DNA of 64,000 nt, taken from the NCBI RefSeq assembly GCF_041102775.1, contig NZ_JBGCUO010000001.1, positions 2,232,001 to 2,296,000 on the forward strand, in the 5' to 3' direction. The notes under the pieces were generated by a model, which searched no databases, had not been told where the DNA came from, and saw only the letters and a list, made by a program, of their open reading frames with translations. This DNA comes from Alcanivorax sp. REN37 (GTDB lineage: Bacteria; Pseudomonadota; Gammaproteobacteria; Pseudomonadales; Alcanivoracaceae). The position numbers and the translations under genes were made by a program. Positions 36,601 through 45,700 of the stretch are shown piece after piece (position 1 is the stretch's first letter; every line of letters starts with the position of its first letter).

Positions 36601-37495
36601 CGTCCGGCGACGCCGAAGGAACGACCGTTGCCACGGCGTCTGGCATCGTCTCCAGCGCACTCCCCGGCCCTGCCACCACCGGATCCGCCGGCGACCCCGG
36701 CGGCAGGGACGGGTCGGCTGCCTGTTTCTGCAAGTCGGCCTGAGACGCTTCACCGGGGAAGGCCGCCGGTGACGGCGTCCGATCGGAACGCTGCGGCGCT
36801 GCCTGCTCGCCGCCTCCCACTGTGGCGGCAAGGGAGTCCGCCGCCGCAGTGGCATCGGAGCCCGCTGGCAAGGTCACTGCTGCGGTGGAAGTCTGCGCGC
36901 CATCGGCACGGCGCGCCGCGGCGCTGGCGGCTGCCTCCGCCGGCGCAAGCGCCCGCGCCGGGTCTTGAGCGCCCGGCGGCACAGACGCCGCGAGTTGCTG
37001 GACACGTGCTGCATCGCGCCGGGCGGCAGCACTGCTGCCAATAACCAACGGTGCTTCCGCACTCGTGCCGCTGACCGGTTGTGCCTGCGCACCCGCCAAG
37101 TCGGCAGCGCGTGACGGGCGGTCGTCTTCGGCCGTCGTCGCCGCGGCACTGGTCCACGCGGCGTCACCCGCCACCGAAACCGGCGCATCGTTTGCCACAA
37201 TCTCCGCAGCAGAACGCTCGCCGATCTCGGCTGACACTGGTACCGCGGTAGCCGGCGCCGTGGCGGGGTGATCACCCCGCTGCTGCAGCTGCTGCGCCAA
37301 CTGCTCCAACCGCAGCTGTTGCGCATCCAACTGTTGCTGCAAATGCGCTAACCGCTGCTGCGCCTGCAGCAGGGTGACGGCACCGAGCCCGGCCACCAAC
37401 AGCGCCGGCAACAATGCCAGTCCCATTCCCACCAGCACGGCAACGGCCAACAACGCCGTCACCACCACCGCCACCGTCCCTGACCTGTTTGCCAT
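33671..37495 (-). CDS. DUF2339 giant membrane protein
   Basis: 1,274 residues. Parts: two N-terminal hydrophobic segments; a short Gln-rich coiled coil (about 45-75); a low-complexity Ala/Pro/Ser/Thr region to about residue 420; then roughly 25-30 membrane helices to the end, matching the DUF2339 (PF10101) layout. Function of the family is not established; it is found in envelope contexts. GC content is extreme and the reverse strand therefore shows long false frames. ATG 37495 lies 30 bases after the stop of the giant TPR gene, so the two are probably one operon. Confidence 0.85.
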   Translation of the reverse strand: MANRSGTVAVVVTALLAVAVLVGMGLALLPALLVAGLGAVTLLQAQQRLAHLQQQLDAQQLRLEQLAQQLQQRGDHPATAPATAVPVSAEIGERSAAEIVANDAPVSVAGDAAWTSAAATTAEDDRPSRAADLAGAQAQPVSGTSAEAPLVIGSSAAARRDAARVQQLAASVPPGAQDPARALAPAEAAASAAARRADGAQTSTAAVTLPAGSDATAAADSLAATVGGGEQAAPQRSDRTPSPAAFPGEASQADLQKQAADPSLPPGSPADPVVAGPGSALETMPDAVATVVPSASPDAAAASAPAATSSPSVASAVRPSETAASPSTPVTSSSLGVAAAVPTAERERGAAPAVPMAPAAPSQAGIPPHAAVGTVALEAVAPSRTAAPSAAGGGNSSPPSGPDHGDALTGFAARLRNRLAGGNALAKLGVLLLFIGLAFLLRHATEGWVVPIWLRYLGVAAVGGVLAGVGVLLRRRRPGYAQILQGAGIAVLYLTTLATVKLHPLLPTGVGLTLMVVLSALLVWRALRENSEALAVVALAGALAAPVLVSTGSSQALALFSYLLVLNLALTAISAVRQWRQLNRVALIGTFALAAAWGVRDYQPALLWQVEPFLLALVALHGLMGVLLSRQSLNAGRSLARTLQGGQLLAPPLLGLGLQAAVVGHLPYAMAISALGWGLFYGVLAWGTRRRWGAPAALLTDTCAMLALVFASLAIPLALNAGWSAAVWAVEGAGLYWLGSRQQRRAPRWLGVVIQGGALLAFLASLRHGVDTALAGSSLGLWLLVAAFATSAALMRRQPAADGRLQPLWGVVLAALLLLSPLLHSAQALYWVLAWAGLAVAVLLLAWQQRWPLLAAVGSALLALSAFGWLLGLLARVLDHGLQPPLWQGLLVSGLLATGAAALYRLGGRWRWAAGTALAATLLVWGVVWLEWLTAAWQGRALWAALLALIAATGLLLRGYGALLAWPAAARGLLAVAPLALLALLLGWPRTAPVLAGWVPLAWLALLAAHAVGLATLAAAGRLAHAAGAVLTVVLAALAVGEGVSGGWPWSAWGRWAALAMGLAALWALSRSAAPRRWPLRLQPAAYQQLALPLLALGTWLSAVLLLTGSGAGFGLRYLPLLNPLELLALALVALWPTLWRAAPGWQQHGSRVLAGLLWAVWATTLVMRTAYHWLQVPWHSSAMLHSMFVQAGWSLVWMLMALALMWGGHRRGQRSLWMVGAAVIAVVVLKLFLVELGQQGSLARIVSFIGVGVLVLVVGYVAPLPPRQANRSE

Positions 37496-37525
37496 GCATT
37501 GCCCTCGCGTTGGGAGATCGGTCGG

Positions 37526-40500
37526 TTACAGCACCTTGCGCAACCGCCACTGCCACCACAGCCGGCGCCAACCGCCAGGCACCGTGGCCAGTATCTGCTT
37601 GCGGCAGTCGGCGAAGAAGCGGTTTGGCGCTGCGCCATCCCACTCGCTGTTGTTCAACTGTTTTAGCGCCGCCAGATAATGGCCGCCATTACGGTGCAGC
37701 GGCTGCTCATAGATTGGCGCCAACACCCGCGCGTGGGCGAGGATGTGTTGTTCCAGTTCGGAACAATGGAACTCCGGCAACTCGACCAGCGCGTGCAGCG
37801 CCCCCGGCGTGCCGTGGGCCAGCCAATGATCCAACGCCAGCCACAGTTCCATGCGCGGGGTCGGTTCCTGCTCGCGCGCGGCCAGCACGTCGGCGGCCTG
37901 AGCGATCAACGCCACGCCCTCGTCCCAGCGACTTTGCTGCACCCGCACCGAGAAGTTAGCGAAGTAGAAGAATTGCTCGCTGAGGTCGGTGCGCCCGGCC
38001 ACCGCCGCCACCAGTTTGGCAGCGCGCTCGTCATCGTGGGCATACACCAGTTGTTCCATGGCCACACCCGGCAGGCGTTCGTCGGCCACCACCCGCTGCC
38101 ATTGGTGATCCAGCACCGTCAGCCGGTAGTCGCTCTCGAACAGGTCGCTGACCAAGATTCGCCACAGGGCTCGGTGGCCGGCTTCTGGACTGCGTGCCCA
38201 CAGCTCATCCAGCTCGCTGTCGACCCGCTGCTGGCGATCGTCGGATTCCTCGCTGCGGTAGGCCCACGCCCCGCCAAACGTTGCCGGCAGCGGTTCGTCG
38301 CTGCGCAACCAGGCGCGCAGCTCGGCATCCAGCACCTCGGCGGCGTCGGCGGCGCGGTACCACTGCTCCGGCGCAAACAACAGCCATTCGTTTTCCTGCC
38401 AGTCACAGATCAAGCTGCGGTACAGCGGCCACGCTTGCTCAATACGGCCCATGGCCAGCGCCAAACGCAGCTGGCGGGCACGCAGGAACAGGTTGTGTTC
38501 ATCCACCAACAGCCGTTCCATCAGCGCATCGGCGCGTTCCGGTGCGCCGCTGTCTAGGTAATGGTCGAGCAGCGTCATTTGCAGATAGGCGTTGGAATAA
38601 TCGAACGCCATCGCCCGCTCGAGATAGGCCGACACCTCATCATTGATGGCTTCGCGGGCCTCGCCTTCGGTCACTTCCAGCATCAACTCGGAGGCGTCGG
38701 TGAGCACGTTGGCCGAGTCATTCTGGATCGCCACCCAGCGGCGGCAGGCATCCAGACAGGCTTCGCTGTCGCCGGCGTCGCGGTACCAGTGGGCCAGATG
38801 GCGCCACGCGGTGGCGTAGGACGGATCGCGCTGTACCACCTCGTCACGCAGCAGTGCGGTGGCCTGTTCCACCTCACCCAGTTGGTGGCGCAGCCAGGCT
38901 TCAAAAGTGCGTACTTCAATCGGCACCGCGCCCTGCCAATACTCCTCGCCCATCAGTGGCCAGGCTTCGTCGAGCCGCTCCATCTCCCACAGCAAGTGGC
39001 AGCGGTCGATCACGTAATGCGGCGAATGCGGTACCAGCGCCAGCGCGCGGTCGATGTAGCGCTCGCGCTCCTGCTTGTCCTCGCACAGGTCGCTGGCGCG
39101 GGACCAGAGCCCAGCATTGGTTTCATCGCGGGTGGCCAGCTGTACCGCCAACTCGCGCACCTGCTCGTAGCAGTCCAGCGCGCGGGCCCAGTGTTGCAGC
39201 CGGTTCCACGCCCAGCCGTAGTCCGGGTCACCGGACAACGCTGCGCGCAGCGCTTGGTAGGCGTCCTCGCGCTCGCCACGCCTCCACAGCAGGTCCGCTT
39301 TGTAAGCCAGCAGCACGGCTGAATCCGGGTAACGGGCCAAACCGCGATCCACGCGCTGCTCGGCTTCCTCCACCTCACCCAGCTGTTCGAGGATATCGAC
39401 CATGGTGGTGATGCCCTGTACCCACTGCGGCGATTGTCGGGTGCATTCGTTGAGCGCCTCGCGGGCGCCATCGAGGTCGCCGTTTTGCATGCGCTGGCGA
39501 CCCAGCTCCAGCCACAGCCGCGGCAACAGCGGGAAGCGTTCGCAGGCTTGGCGGAACAGTCCTTCCGCCTGCTCGCCTTCACCGATGGCGTTGTGGAACT
39601 GCCCCACCGCCAGCCAGCATTGCCACAGGTCCGGGCGCTCCGCGAGCATTTCGGCCACCCATTCACGCACCTGCTCGTCATCGAGATAGCGGCGCGCCAG
39701 CGGCACGAACGCTTGGATGCCATCACCAAACGTCACCTGCTCCACCAGCTGGCTGTGGATGTAGGTCAGCGCGGCACGCTTGTCTTCCACATCGGTGTAG
39801 CACTCCAGCAGCGCTTGGAATGCCTGCGCGTGGTCCGGGCGGAGGCGGATCAACTCTCGGAAATGCTCGGCAGCAGCGGCTGGCTCACCGCGCCGGCGGG
39901 CAATGCGGCCACGCATCATCAGCGCGCCGGCGTGGTCCGGCGTTTCCGCCAGCATTTCCAGCGCCAGCGCATCAGCGGTGTCGGTGTCGCCCAGCATCAA
40001 TGCGGTGCCGGACAGCGATTGGGTGATGCGGCTGTCGAACGGCGCGGCGGCGCGGAATGCCTCCAACAACGGCAGGCACTGGCTCGGCGGCAGGTCGGTG
40101 TAGAAGTCCAGCAGCAAACCGCGCAGGCCGCTGTCGTAGGGCGCCTGCTGCCAGCGCGCTTCGATCAGCGCGATGGCGGCTTCCAAGTCTTGCTGGTGGC
40201 GGATGCCTTCGGCCAAGTAGTGCAGCGCGCCCAAATGCAGCGGCGCCACGTCCGACAATTGCTGGGCCCAGTGCAGCGCCGCCTCCGGATCGCCCTCCAA
40301 CTTGGCGAGCTGGAAGCGGTATTCCGGCACCAGACTGGCCGGCACGCCGGCCGGCAACTGGTCCAGCAGCGCCCGGGCGTCGTCCAGCGCCCCCCGGGTC
40401 AGCAGGTTGTCGAGCACTTCGCGCAGCAGACCGACATCATCCGGATGGCGGGTCAGCGCCTGCTCGTAGATGGTGTTGGCCTCCGGGGTGCGTTCCAGCA

Positions 40501-42526
40501 GGTCGAGCATCTGCGCCAGCGTGATGCTGGGGCCGGCCGCCTGCCGGCCCAACGTATCGTGGCGCCGACGCAGCCAGGCCAAGGCGCGTTCGGTGTCGCG
40601 CATGTAGCGCGCCGCCTTGAAATAGCTCTGGGCAAAGTGCTCGCTTTTGTCTTCCAGCGTGGTGCACAGCCAATACAGCTCATAGGCGGCGGCGTGCTCG
40701 CCCTGGTCCCACAGCAGGCCGGCCAGCGCGTAGAGCGCACTGGCGCGGGTTGGGTCCTTGCGCAGTACTTCTTCCAGCCAAGCCCGGGTCTGGGTTTCGT
40801 GCCGATGGTCGAAACGCAGCGCATCAACACCGGTCTGCAATAGCACCGGGTGGCGGTGACCGCCGTCAATCTGCGTACGCAGGAAGGTGCGCTGCTCTTC
40901 TTCGCGGCCCAGTTCTTCCAGCAGGTGCGCCTGCGACACCATCAAGTTGAGATCGTCCGGGTAGCGCGCGCGCAGTGCTTCCACCGCCGCCAGTGCACTG
41001 CCGTAATCGTCGTCGTAATTGGCCAAGCTGCGCTGGCCCCACAGCGCCAGCCGATGGTCCGGGCCGGCGGCGCACAGCGCCTGCAAGTGGTGTTGGGCGG
41101 CGTCGCGATCATGAGCGCTGAGCGCCATCTGCAACGCGTAGTAGTGGTCGTAGAGCTGCTCGGCGGGCAGTTCCAGGTCGGCCAGGTCGGCGGCGCGCTC
41201 CGGCGGCAACATCACCATGCAGCGCGGGCCGGTGGCGGCGTAACGTTCATGGGTGCCCTGAATCAGCATTTCACTGATCAGCGGTGAGAACGGATCGCGA
41301 ATGAAGTACACGCCCTTGCGCAGGTCGTAACCGACAATGGCCTGCAAGTGGGCATTGCCCGGATCAACGGTGCCGAGCGCCACCGGGATATCGCGGTCGA
41401 TCAACTGACACAGCACTTCCGGGGTCAGCTCGAACTCGCGCACCGTCCAGCCCAGCTCGCTGATCCAGCGCCGCTCGGTGGTGGCCGGGGTGCCGTCGTA
41501 GCAAATCGCCTCGGCAATTTCCAAGTGCTCAAACGGGTGGCCGAAATAGCGGGCCAGCGCGGCGAAGGTGGCCGGCGCACAGGTCATGTGGTGCTGGCGC
41601 ACAAAGCCCACTGCCAGTTGCTTGGCCGGCGCGTCTGCCGGGGCCGCTAGCAGATTCTCGCGCACCGTCTTGAGGAAGTGGTTCTTTTGCCCGGCCAGCC
41701 GGGTGATGGCTTCGTCCACCTCGCCGCGCTCGTAGCAGATTTCGTAATCGCGGTAGCTGACCATCGAATCCACCGAGCCGCTCGGCAGCTCCGGGATCAA
41801 CGCCCGCGCCTGCTCCAGCGCTGCCAAGGCTTCATCGCGCTCGCCGTCTTCCAGCAACAGGTCGTAATGGCGCAGCCACAGGTCCACCGACTGGAACCGC
41901 TGTAGACCTTGTGCCATCACCGCTTTGGCGTCATCCCGGCGGTCCATCAGGATCAACAGCTCGAAATAGCTGCGCAGCTGCGACAGCTCCGGCTGCGCCA
42001 CCGCCGCCAGCAGCTCCAGCGCTTCCTGGTAGCGATCTTGACGCTCCAGCAGCGACGCCTGTTGGGTGCACAGCCACGGACTTTCCGGCCAGATCGTTTT
42101 GGCTTGGTCGAGATAATCCTGAGCGCGCTCCCAGTCGCGGTAGCTGGCAAAGATGCTGGAATACAGCGCCAGCCAGCTGCTCGCCAGATCCCGGTCGGCG
42201 CCGTCCAGTTGCTCACCGATGGCGCGCAGGTGGCCAAGGGTGGCCCAGGGCCCGTCGTTATTGAGGCGGTAGGCGGCGTAGTAATAGCGCTGTTCGTAAT
42301 GCTGCGGCCGCAGCCGCTGGGCGCGCAGGATCAAATACTCAGCGGTGCGCGAACGACCGAGGTGATTGAGCGCGCGGGCGCCCAACACCATGACGGAGGG
42401 GTCTTGCCAGCGGGCCGGCTCGCCGGCGTGGGCCACCAGGGCATCCCAAACAGCGCGGAAGCGCCCCTGACGATACTGCTCGCGGGCGGCTTGAAGCACG
42501 GCCGCCGTTTCATTCGCCTTCTGCAC
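37526..42526 (-). CDS. giant TPR-repeat protein with embedded C39-like peptidase domain
   Basis: 1,666 residues from GTG 42526. Almost all of it is degenerate TPR-like helical pairs (recurring patterns such as A-L-x-x-x-P and W-x-x-L-x-x), except residues about 305-440, which form a papain-like C39 domain: Cys316 (HMTCAPATFAALARYF), a His near 392 (NAHLQAIVGYD) and Asp near 411 (FIRDPFSP). The typical C39 Gln before the Cys appears as VRQHHMTC. The protein lacks a signal peptide. C39 domains cleave leader peptides after Gly-Gly or serve as non-catalytic binders; here the triad looks complete. An upstream ATG at 42691 would add a low-quality extension through the divergent promoter. Target and role unknown. 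Confidence 0.82.
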   Translation of the reverse strand: MQKANETAAVLQAAREQYRQGRFRAVWDALVAHAGEPARWQDPSVMVLGARALNHLGRSRTAEYLILRAQRLRPQHYEQRYYYAAYRLNNDGPWATLGHLRAIGEQLDGADRDLASSWLALYSSIFASYRDWERAQDYLDQAKTIWPESPWLCTQQASLLERQDRYQEALELLAAVAQPELSQLRSYFELLILMDRRDDAKAVMAQGLQRFQSVDLWLRHYDLLLEDGERDEALAALEQARALIPELPSGSVDSMVSYRDYEICYERGEVDEAITRLAGQKNHFLKTVRENLLAAPADAPAKQLAVGFVRQHHMTCAPATFAALARYFGHPFEHLEIAEAICYDGTPATTERRWISELGWTVREFELTPEVLCQLIDRDIPVALGTVDPGNAHLQAIVGYDLRKGVYFIRDPFSPLISEMLIQGTHERYAATGPRCMVMLPPERAADLADLELPAEQLYDHYYALQMALSAHDRDAAQHHLQALCAAGPDHRLALWGQRSLANYDDDYGSALAAVEALRARYPDDLNLMVSQAHLLEELGREEEQRTFLRTQIDGGHRHPVLLQTGVDALRFDHRHETQTRAWLEEVLRKDPTRASALYALAGLLWDQGEHAAAYELYWLCTTLEDKSEHFAQSYFKAARYMRDTERALAWLRRRHDTLGRQAAGPSITLAQMLDLLERTPEANTIYEQALTRHPDDVGLLREVLDNLLTRGALDDARALLDQLPAGVPASLVPEYRFQLAKLEGDPEAALHWAQQLSDVAPLHLGALHYLAEGIRHQQDLEAAIALIEARWQQAPYDSGLRGLLLDFYTDLPPSQCLPLLEAFRAAAPFDSRITQSLSGTALMLGDTDTADALALEMLAETPDHAGALMMRGRIARRRGEPAAAAEHFRELIRLRPDHAQAFQALLECYTDVEDKRAALTYIHSQLVEQVTFGDGIQAFVPLARRYLDDEQVREWVAEMLAERPDLWQCWLAVGQFHNAIGEGEQAEGLFRQACERFPLLPRLWLELGRQRMQNGDLDGAREALNECTRQSPQWVQGITTMVDILEQLGEVEEAEQRVDRGLARYPDSAVLLAYKADLLWRRGEREDAYQALRAALSGDPDYGWAWNRLQHWARALDCYEQVRELAVQLATRDETNAGLWSRASDLCEDKQERERYIDRALALVPHSPHYVIDRCHLLWEMERLDEAWPLMGEEYWQGAVPIEVRTFEAWLRHQLGEVEQATALLRDEVVQRDPSYATAWRHLAHWYRDAGDSEACLDACRRWVAIQNDSANVLTDASELMLEVTEGEAREAINDEVSAYLERAMAFDYSNAYLQMTLLDHYLDSGAPERADALMERLLVDEHNLFLRARQLRLALAMGRIEQAWPLYRSLICDWQENEWLLFAPEQWYRAADAAEVLDAELRAWLRSDEPLPATFGGAWAYRSEESDDRQQRVDSELDELWARSPEAGHRALWRILVSDLFESDYRLTVLDHQWQRVVADERLPGVAMEQLVYAHDDERAAKLVAAVAGRTDLSEQFFYFANFSVRVQQSRWDEGVALIAQAADVLAAREQEPTPRMELWLALDHWLAHGTPGALHALVELPEFHCSELEQHILAHARVLAPIYEQPLHRNGGHYLAALKQLNNSEWDGAAPNRFFADCRKQILATVPGGWRRLWWQWRLRKVL

Positions 42527-42758
42527 GTTGGTTCTCTTCTGTGATCGCGGAAAGCGCGCAGTGTACTGCGACACCCTGCCAGCACGTAGCCGTAGCCATC
42601 CGGGCTGTGACCCATTGCGCATTGCGCAACACGGCAATGCGAAATCACGTTTCATCACTTTCCTGTCGCCACTGTGCCCCATGACCGCCACGGCGCTGTC
42701 ATCTGCGCTGACTAACGTATCGCCGCCCGTTTACATTTATTTACCGGAGACGATAACG
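42527..42758. promoter_or_regulatory. divergent promoter region of the giant TPR and glycosidase-phosphoesterase genes
   Basis: About 230 bases between the two starts. Bases 42730-42745 (TTTACATTTATTTACC) are AT-rich and lie just before the plus-strand ribosome site GGAGA. No clear palindrome. Confidence 0.35.
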
Positions 42759-45700
42759 GTGACACGATCCCCACGATCGCGGCCCGCTGCAGCGCCTTTG
42801 GCGCTGACGCTGCTGGCTGCTTCGCTCATGGCCGGGTGTCAGGACGACACCAAGACGGTTGTTCGTGACAAGGTTGTCGATGTTCCCCATGTGGATGACC
42901 AATCCACCGCCGAGCAATTTGCCGCGCATCTGATTGCGCCGCCCGACAATGTGGACGACCTGTTCGCGACGGTGCCCGCCCCCGCTGTATCCGGCACCAC
43001 CGCCCGCGAACCGGACCCGTCGCTGATCACTGATTTCGGCCACTACCCGGTCAACAGTGACCTGCTGCTGACCCGTGGCCGCCTCAATCACACCCATGGC
43101 GAAGCCATCATCAGCGCCGAATTCAATCTCGGCGGCAGCCTGTCGCTGGTGCCGATCAACCGTTCGCGCGGCCAGTTGTCGTTCGAGCGCACCACTGATT
43201 CGGCCAACCACGCCATCGACCAGGGCGACAACATCATCCTGGCGGTCAATGCCGACCCCTACAGCATGTTGGAAGCTTGGAACATCGGGCTGATCAAGAC
43301 CGATGGCATGACCTACACCGGCTTCGGCGACCGCACCGAAGAAGCGGTGGTGGTGTACCAAGATGGCCGCGCAGCAATCCTCGACCAAGTGCCGCCGTTC
43401 ACGCTCAATGTCTACGTCGACGGCGCTGCCCATGGCGAGCTGGGCCTGGTACATCGCTACCACCCCGGCAACCAAACCAACACCAGCTTCCGCCGCGGCA
43501 ACGGCGAGCACGGTCTCTACCCCGGCGATGGCTACCGCGGCACCCTCGATCTGAGCGGCAAGCAGGCGGTGCTGATCCGTGCTGAGGTCAACGGCGTGTC
43601 GGTGGTGCAGGAGCCCGGTGGCAGCGTGATGGCCCAGCTGCCGCCGCTGTCCGGCAAGGTGGTGCGCCGCCTTGATGGCGTGCGCGGCTTCGTGATTCCG
43701 AACGGCCACGCGGTACTGGAAGACGACGGCGACCTGAATAACGGCGCCCAGATCGACATCCGTTACGAAACCACTGATCCGAGCTGGGATGAGGTGCAAT
43801 ACGCGCTCGGCGCCGGCTTCGGTCGTGGCCTGATGGTGCGCAACGGTGAGATCGCCGAAGACAGCGATGAGGGCAGCGGCGGCGTCAACAGCCGCACTGC
43901 GTTTGGCATTCGCGCCGACGGCAGCTACTTCTTCCTCGTGGTGGACAAGCCGGCCGGCTCCCTGACCGACGGCATCACCACCCGCAAGATGGCGCAGTTG
44001 ATGGTGGCCTACGGTGCTCAAACTGCGGTCAACTTCGACGGCGGCGGCTCCACCACCCTGGTCGGGCGCCTGCCCGGCGAGCGTTACACCCACCTGCTGA
44101 ACACGCCGTCCGACGGCAGCGAGCGGGTCACCGCCACCAAGTGGGGCTTGGCGCTGAACGCGGACGCGGCCCAGTACGGTCAGGATGTGGCGGTATACCC
44201 GCGCGAGATCACGCTGCTGGCCGACTCGGTGTATCGCCGCTTCCGGGGCGTCGGTTATGACAGCCAGTCTTGGCAAGGCGCTGGCCCGGTGCCGGAATAC
44301 GGCATCAGCGACGCACGCTTGGGCGGCATCGATCCCCGTACCGGCGCCTTCAAGGCCGGCAAGGACAACGCCGAAGGTTATGTGGTGGTGCAAGTGGGCG
44401 AGCAGAAAGGCGCTGCCCGCGTCACCGTTACCCGCAGCGTCGACAGCGTCAGCTTCGCCGCTACCAGCGTCACCGTCGATGGCGGCGCCAGCCTGACGCT
44501 GCAGCCGACTCTGACCTACCAAGGCAAGCCCGTGCACTACTCACTGGATGCGCTGGCGTTCAGCGTCGACCAGCCAGAACTGTGCCGCATTGATGCCGCC
44601 ACCGGTGTGCTCACCGCTGCCAACACCCAAGGCCAGCAGTGCCAAGTCACCGCCCGCGTCGGCGACGCCGCCGCCCAGCTCACCGTCAATATCGGGGTGG
44701 CGCCAGTGGTGGTGGCTGATTTCGAAGGCGATGTGTCTGCCTTTAAGGCCGCCGGCGCGCGTCACTCCTCAGTGACGCTGGAGCAGGTCACTGACCCGGT
44801 GTTCAAGGGCCAGTACTCGATGAAGCTGAGCTGGACCGCCGACCCGAAACAACCGGGCACCTTCGGCGCCTACCTCACCGATCCGAGCAAAACCACGGCG
44901 CTGTCCGGCTACCCGAAATACCTGGGCGTCAACGTCTACATCCCAGAAGAACTGGCCGGCAAGGTGTGGTGGGTACGCGGCACGCTGGTGGATGCTGACG
45001 GCAAGAACATCACCATCAACTACAACAATGATGGCGACCCGCTCCCGGAACGCGGCTGGAACTTCATGAAAGCCGAGATCCCGGCCGGCTTCACCCCGCC
45101 GCTGCGCTTCAACCAGCCGTTCCGTTTCCTGGTGCTGAAAACCGCCGAGCGCATTGACTCCCACGTGCTGCTGGACGACTTCATGGAGGTCTACAGCGAC
45201 AACACCGACCTCGCCGGCCCCGGTGTCACCACCGAACCGGCGGCGCTTGCCACGGTGGACACCGCCGCGCCGACGCTGACCCTGCAGGCCCACGATGACA
45301 GCGGTCTGGATGTGTCCAGCCTGACACTGCTGATCGACGGCGACGATGTCAGCGGTGCGGTGAGCTACAACGGCAGCGACCGCTTCAGCTACAGCACCAA
45401 CCCGCTCAGCGACGGCTGGCACCGGGTCGATTACCGCATCGCTGACCGCAACGGCAACATGACCGCTGGCGATTACCTGTTCCAGGTCGATACCGGTGGT
45501 GCGCAGATCCGCTTCGACAGTGAAGGGGTGCAGTTCTTCCCCGGCGCCACCGCATCCATCCCGGTGACGGTGCAGGGCGGCAACGCGTTCCAAGACTTCA
45601 CCCTGCGGCTAGAATACGACCGCACCAAGGCCGATCTGGAGTGGCTCGACGGCAGCCTGCCGGCGCAGCAGGTATCGCACCAAGATGGCGTGTGGGAAGC

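Noticed and set aside
39434-40843. 469-residue plus-strand frame
   Set aside because: Antisense to the giant TPR gene; Gln/Arg/His-rich as expected for a shadow of Ala/Leu/Glu codons.
42527-42691. Upstream ATG extension of the giant TPR protein
   Set aside because: The extra 55 residues are low quality and run through the promoter of the divergent gene; GTG 42526 fits better.
42741-44537. 598-residue minus-strand frame
   Set aside because: Antisense to the glycosidase-phosphoesterase lipoprotein; no motif, biased composition.
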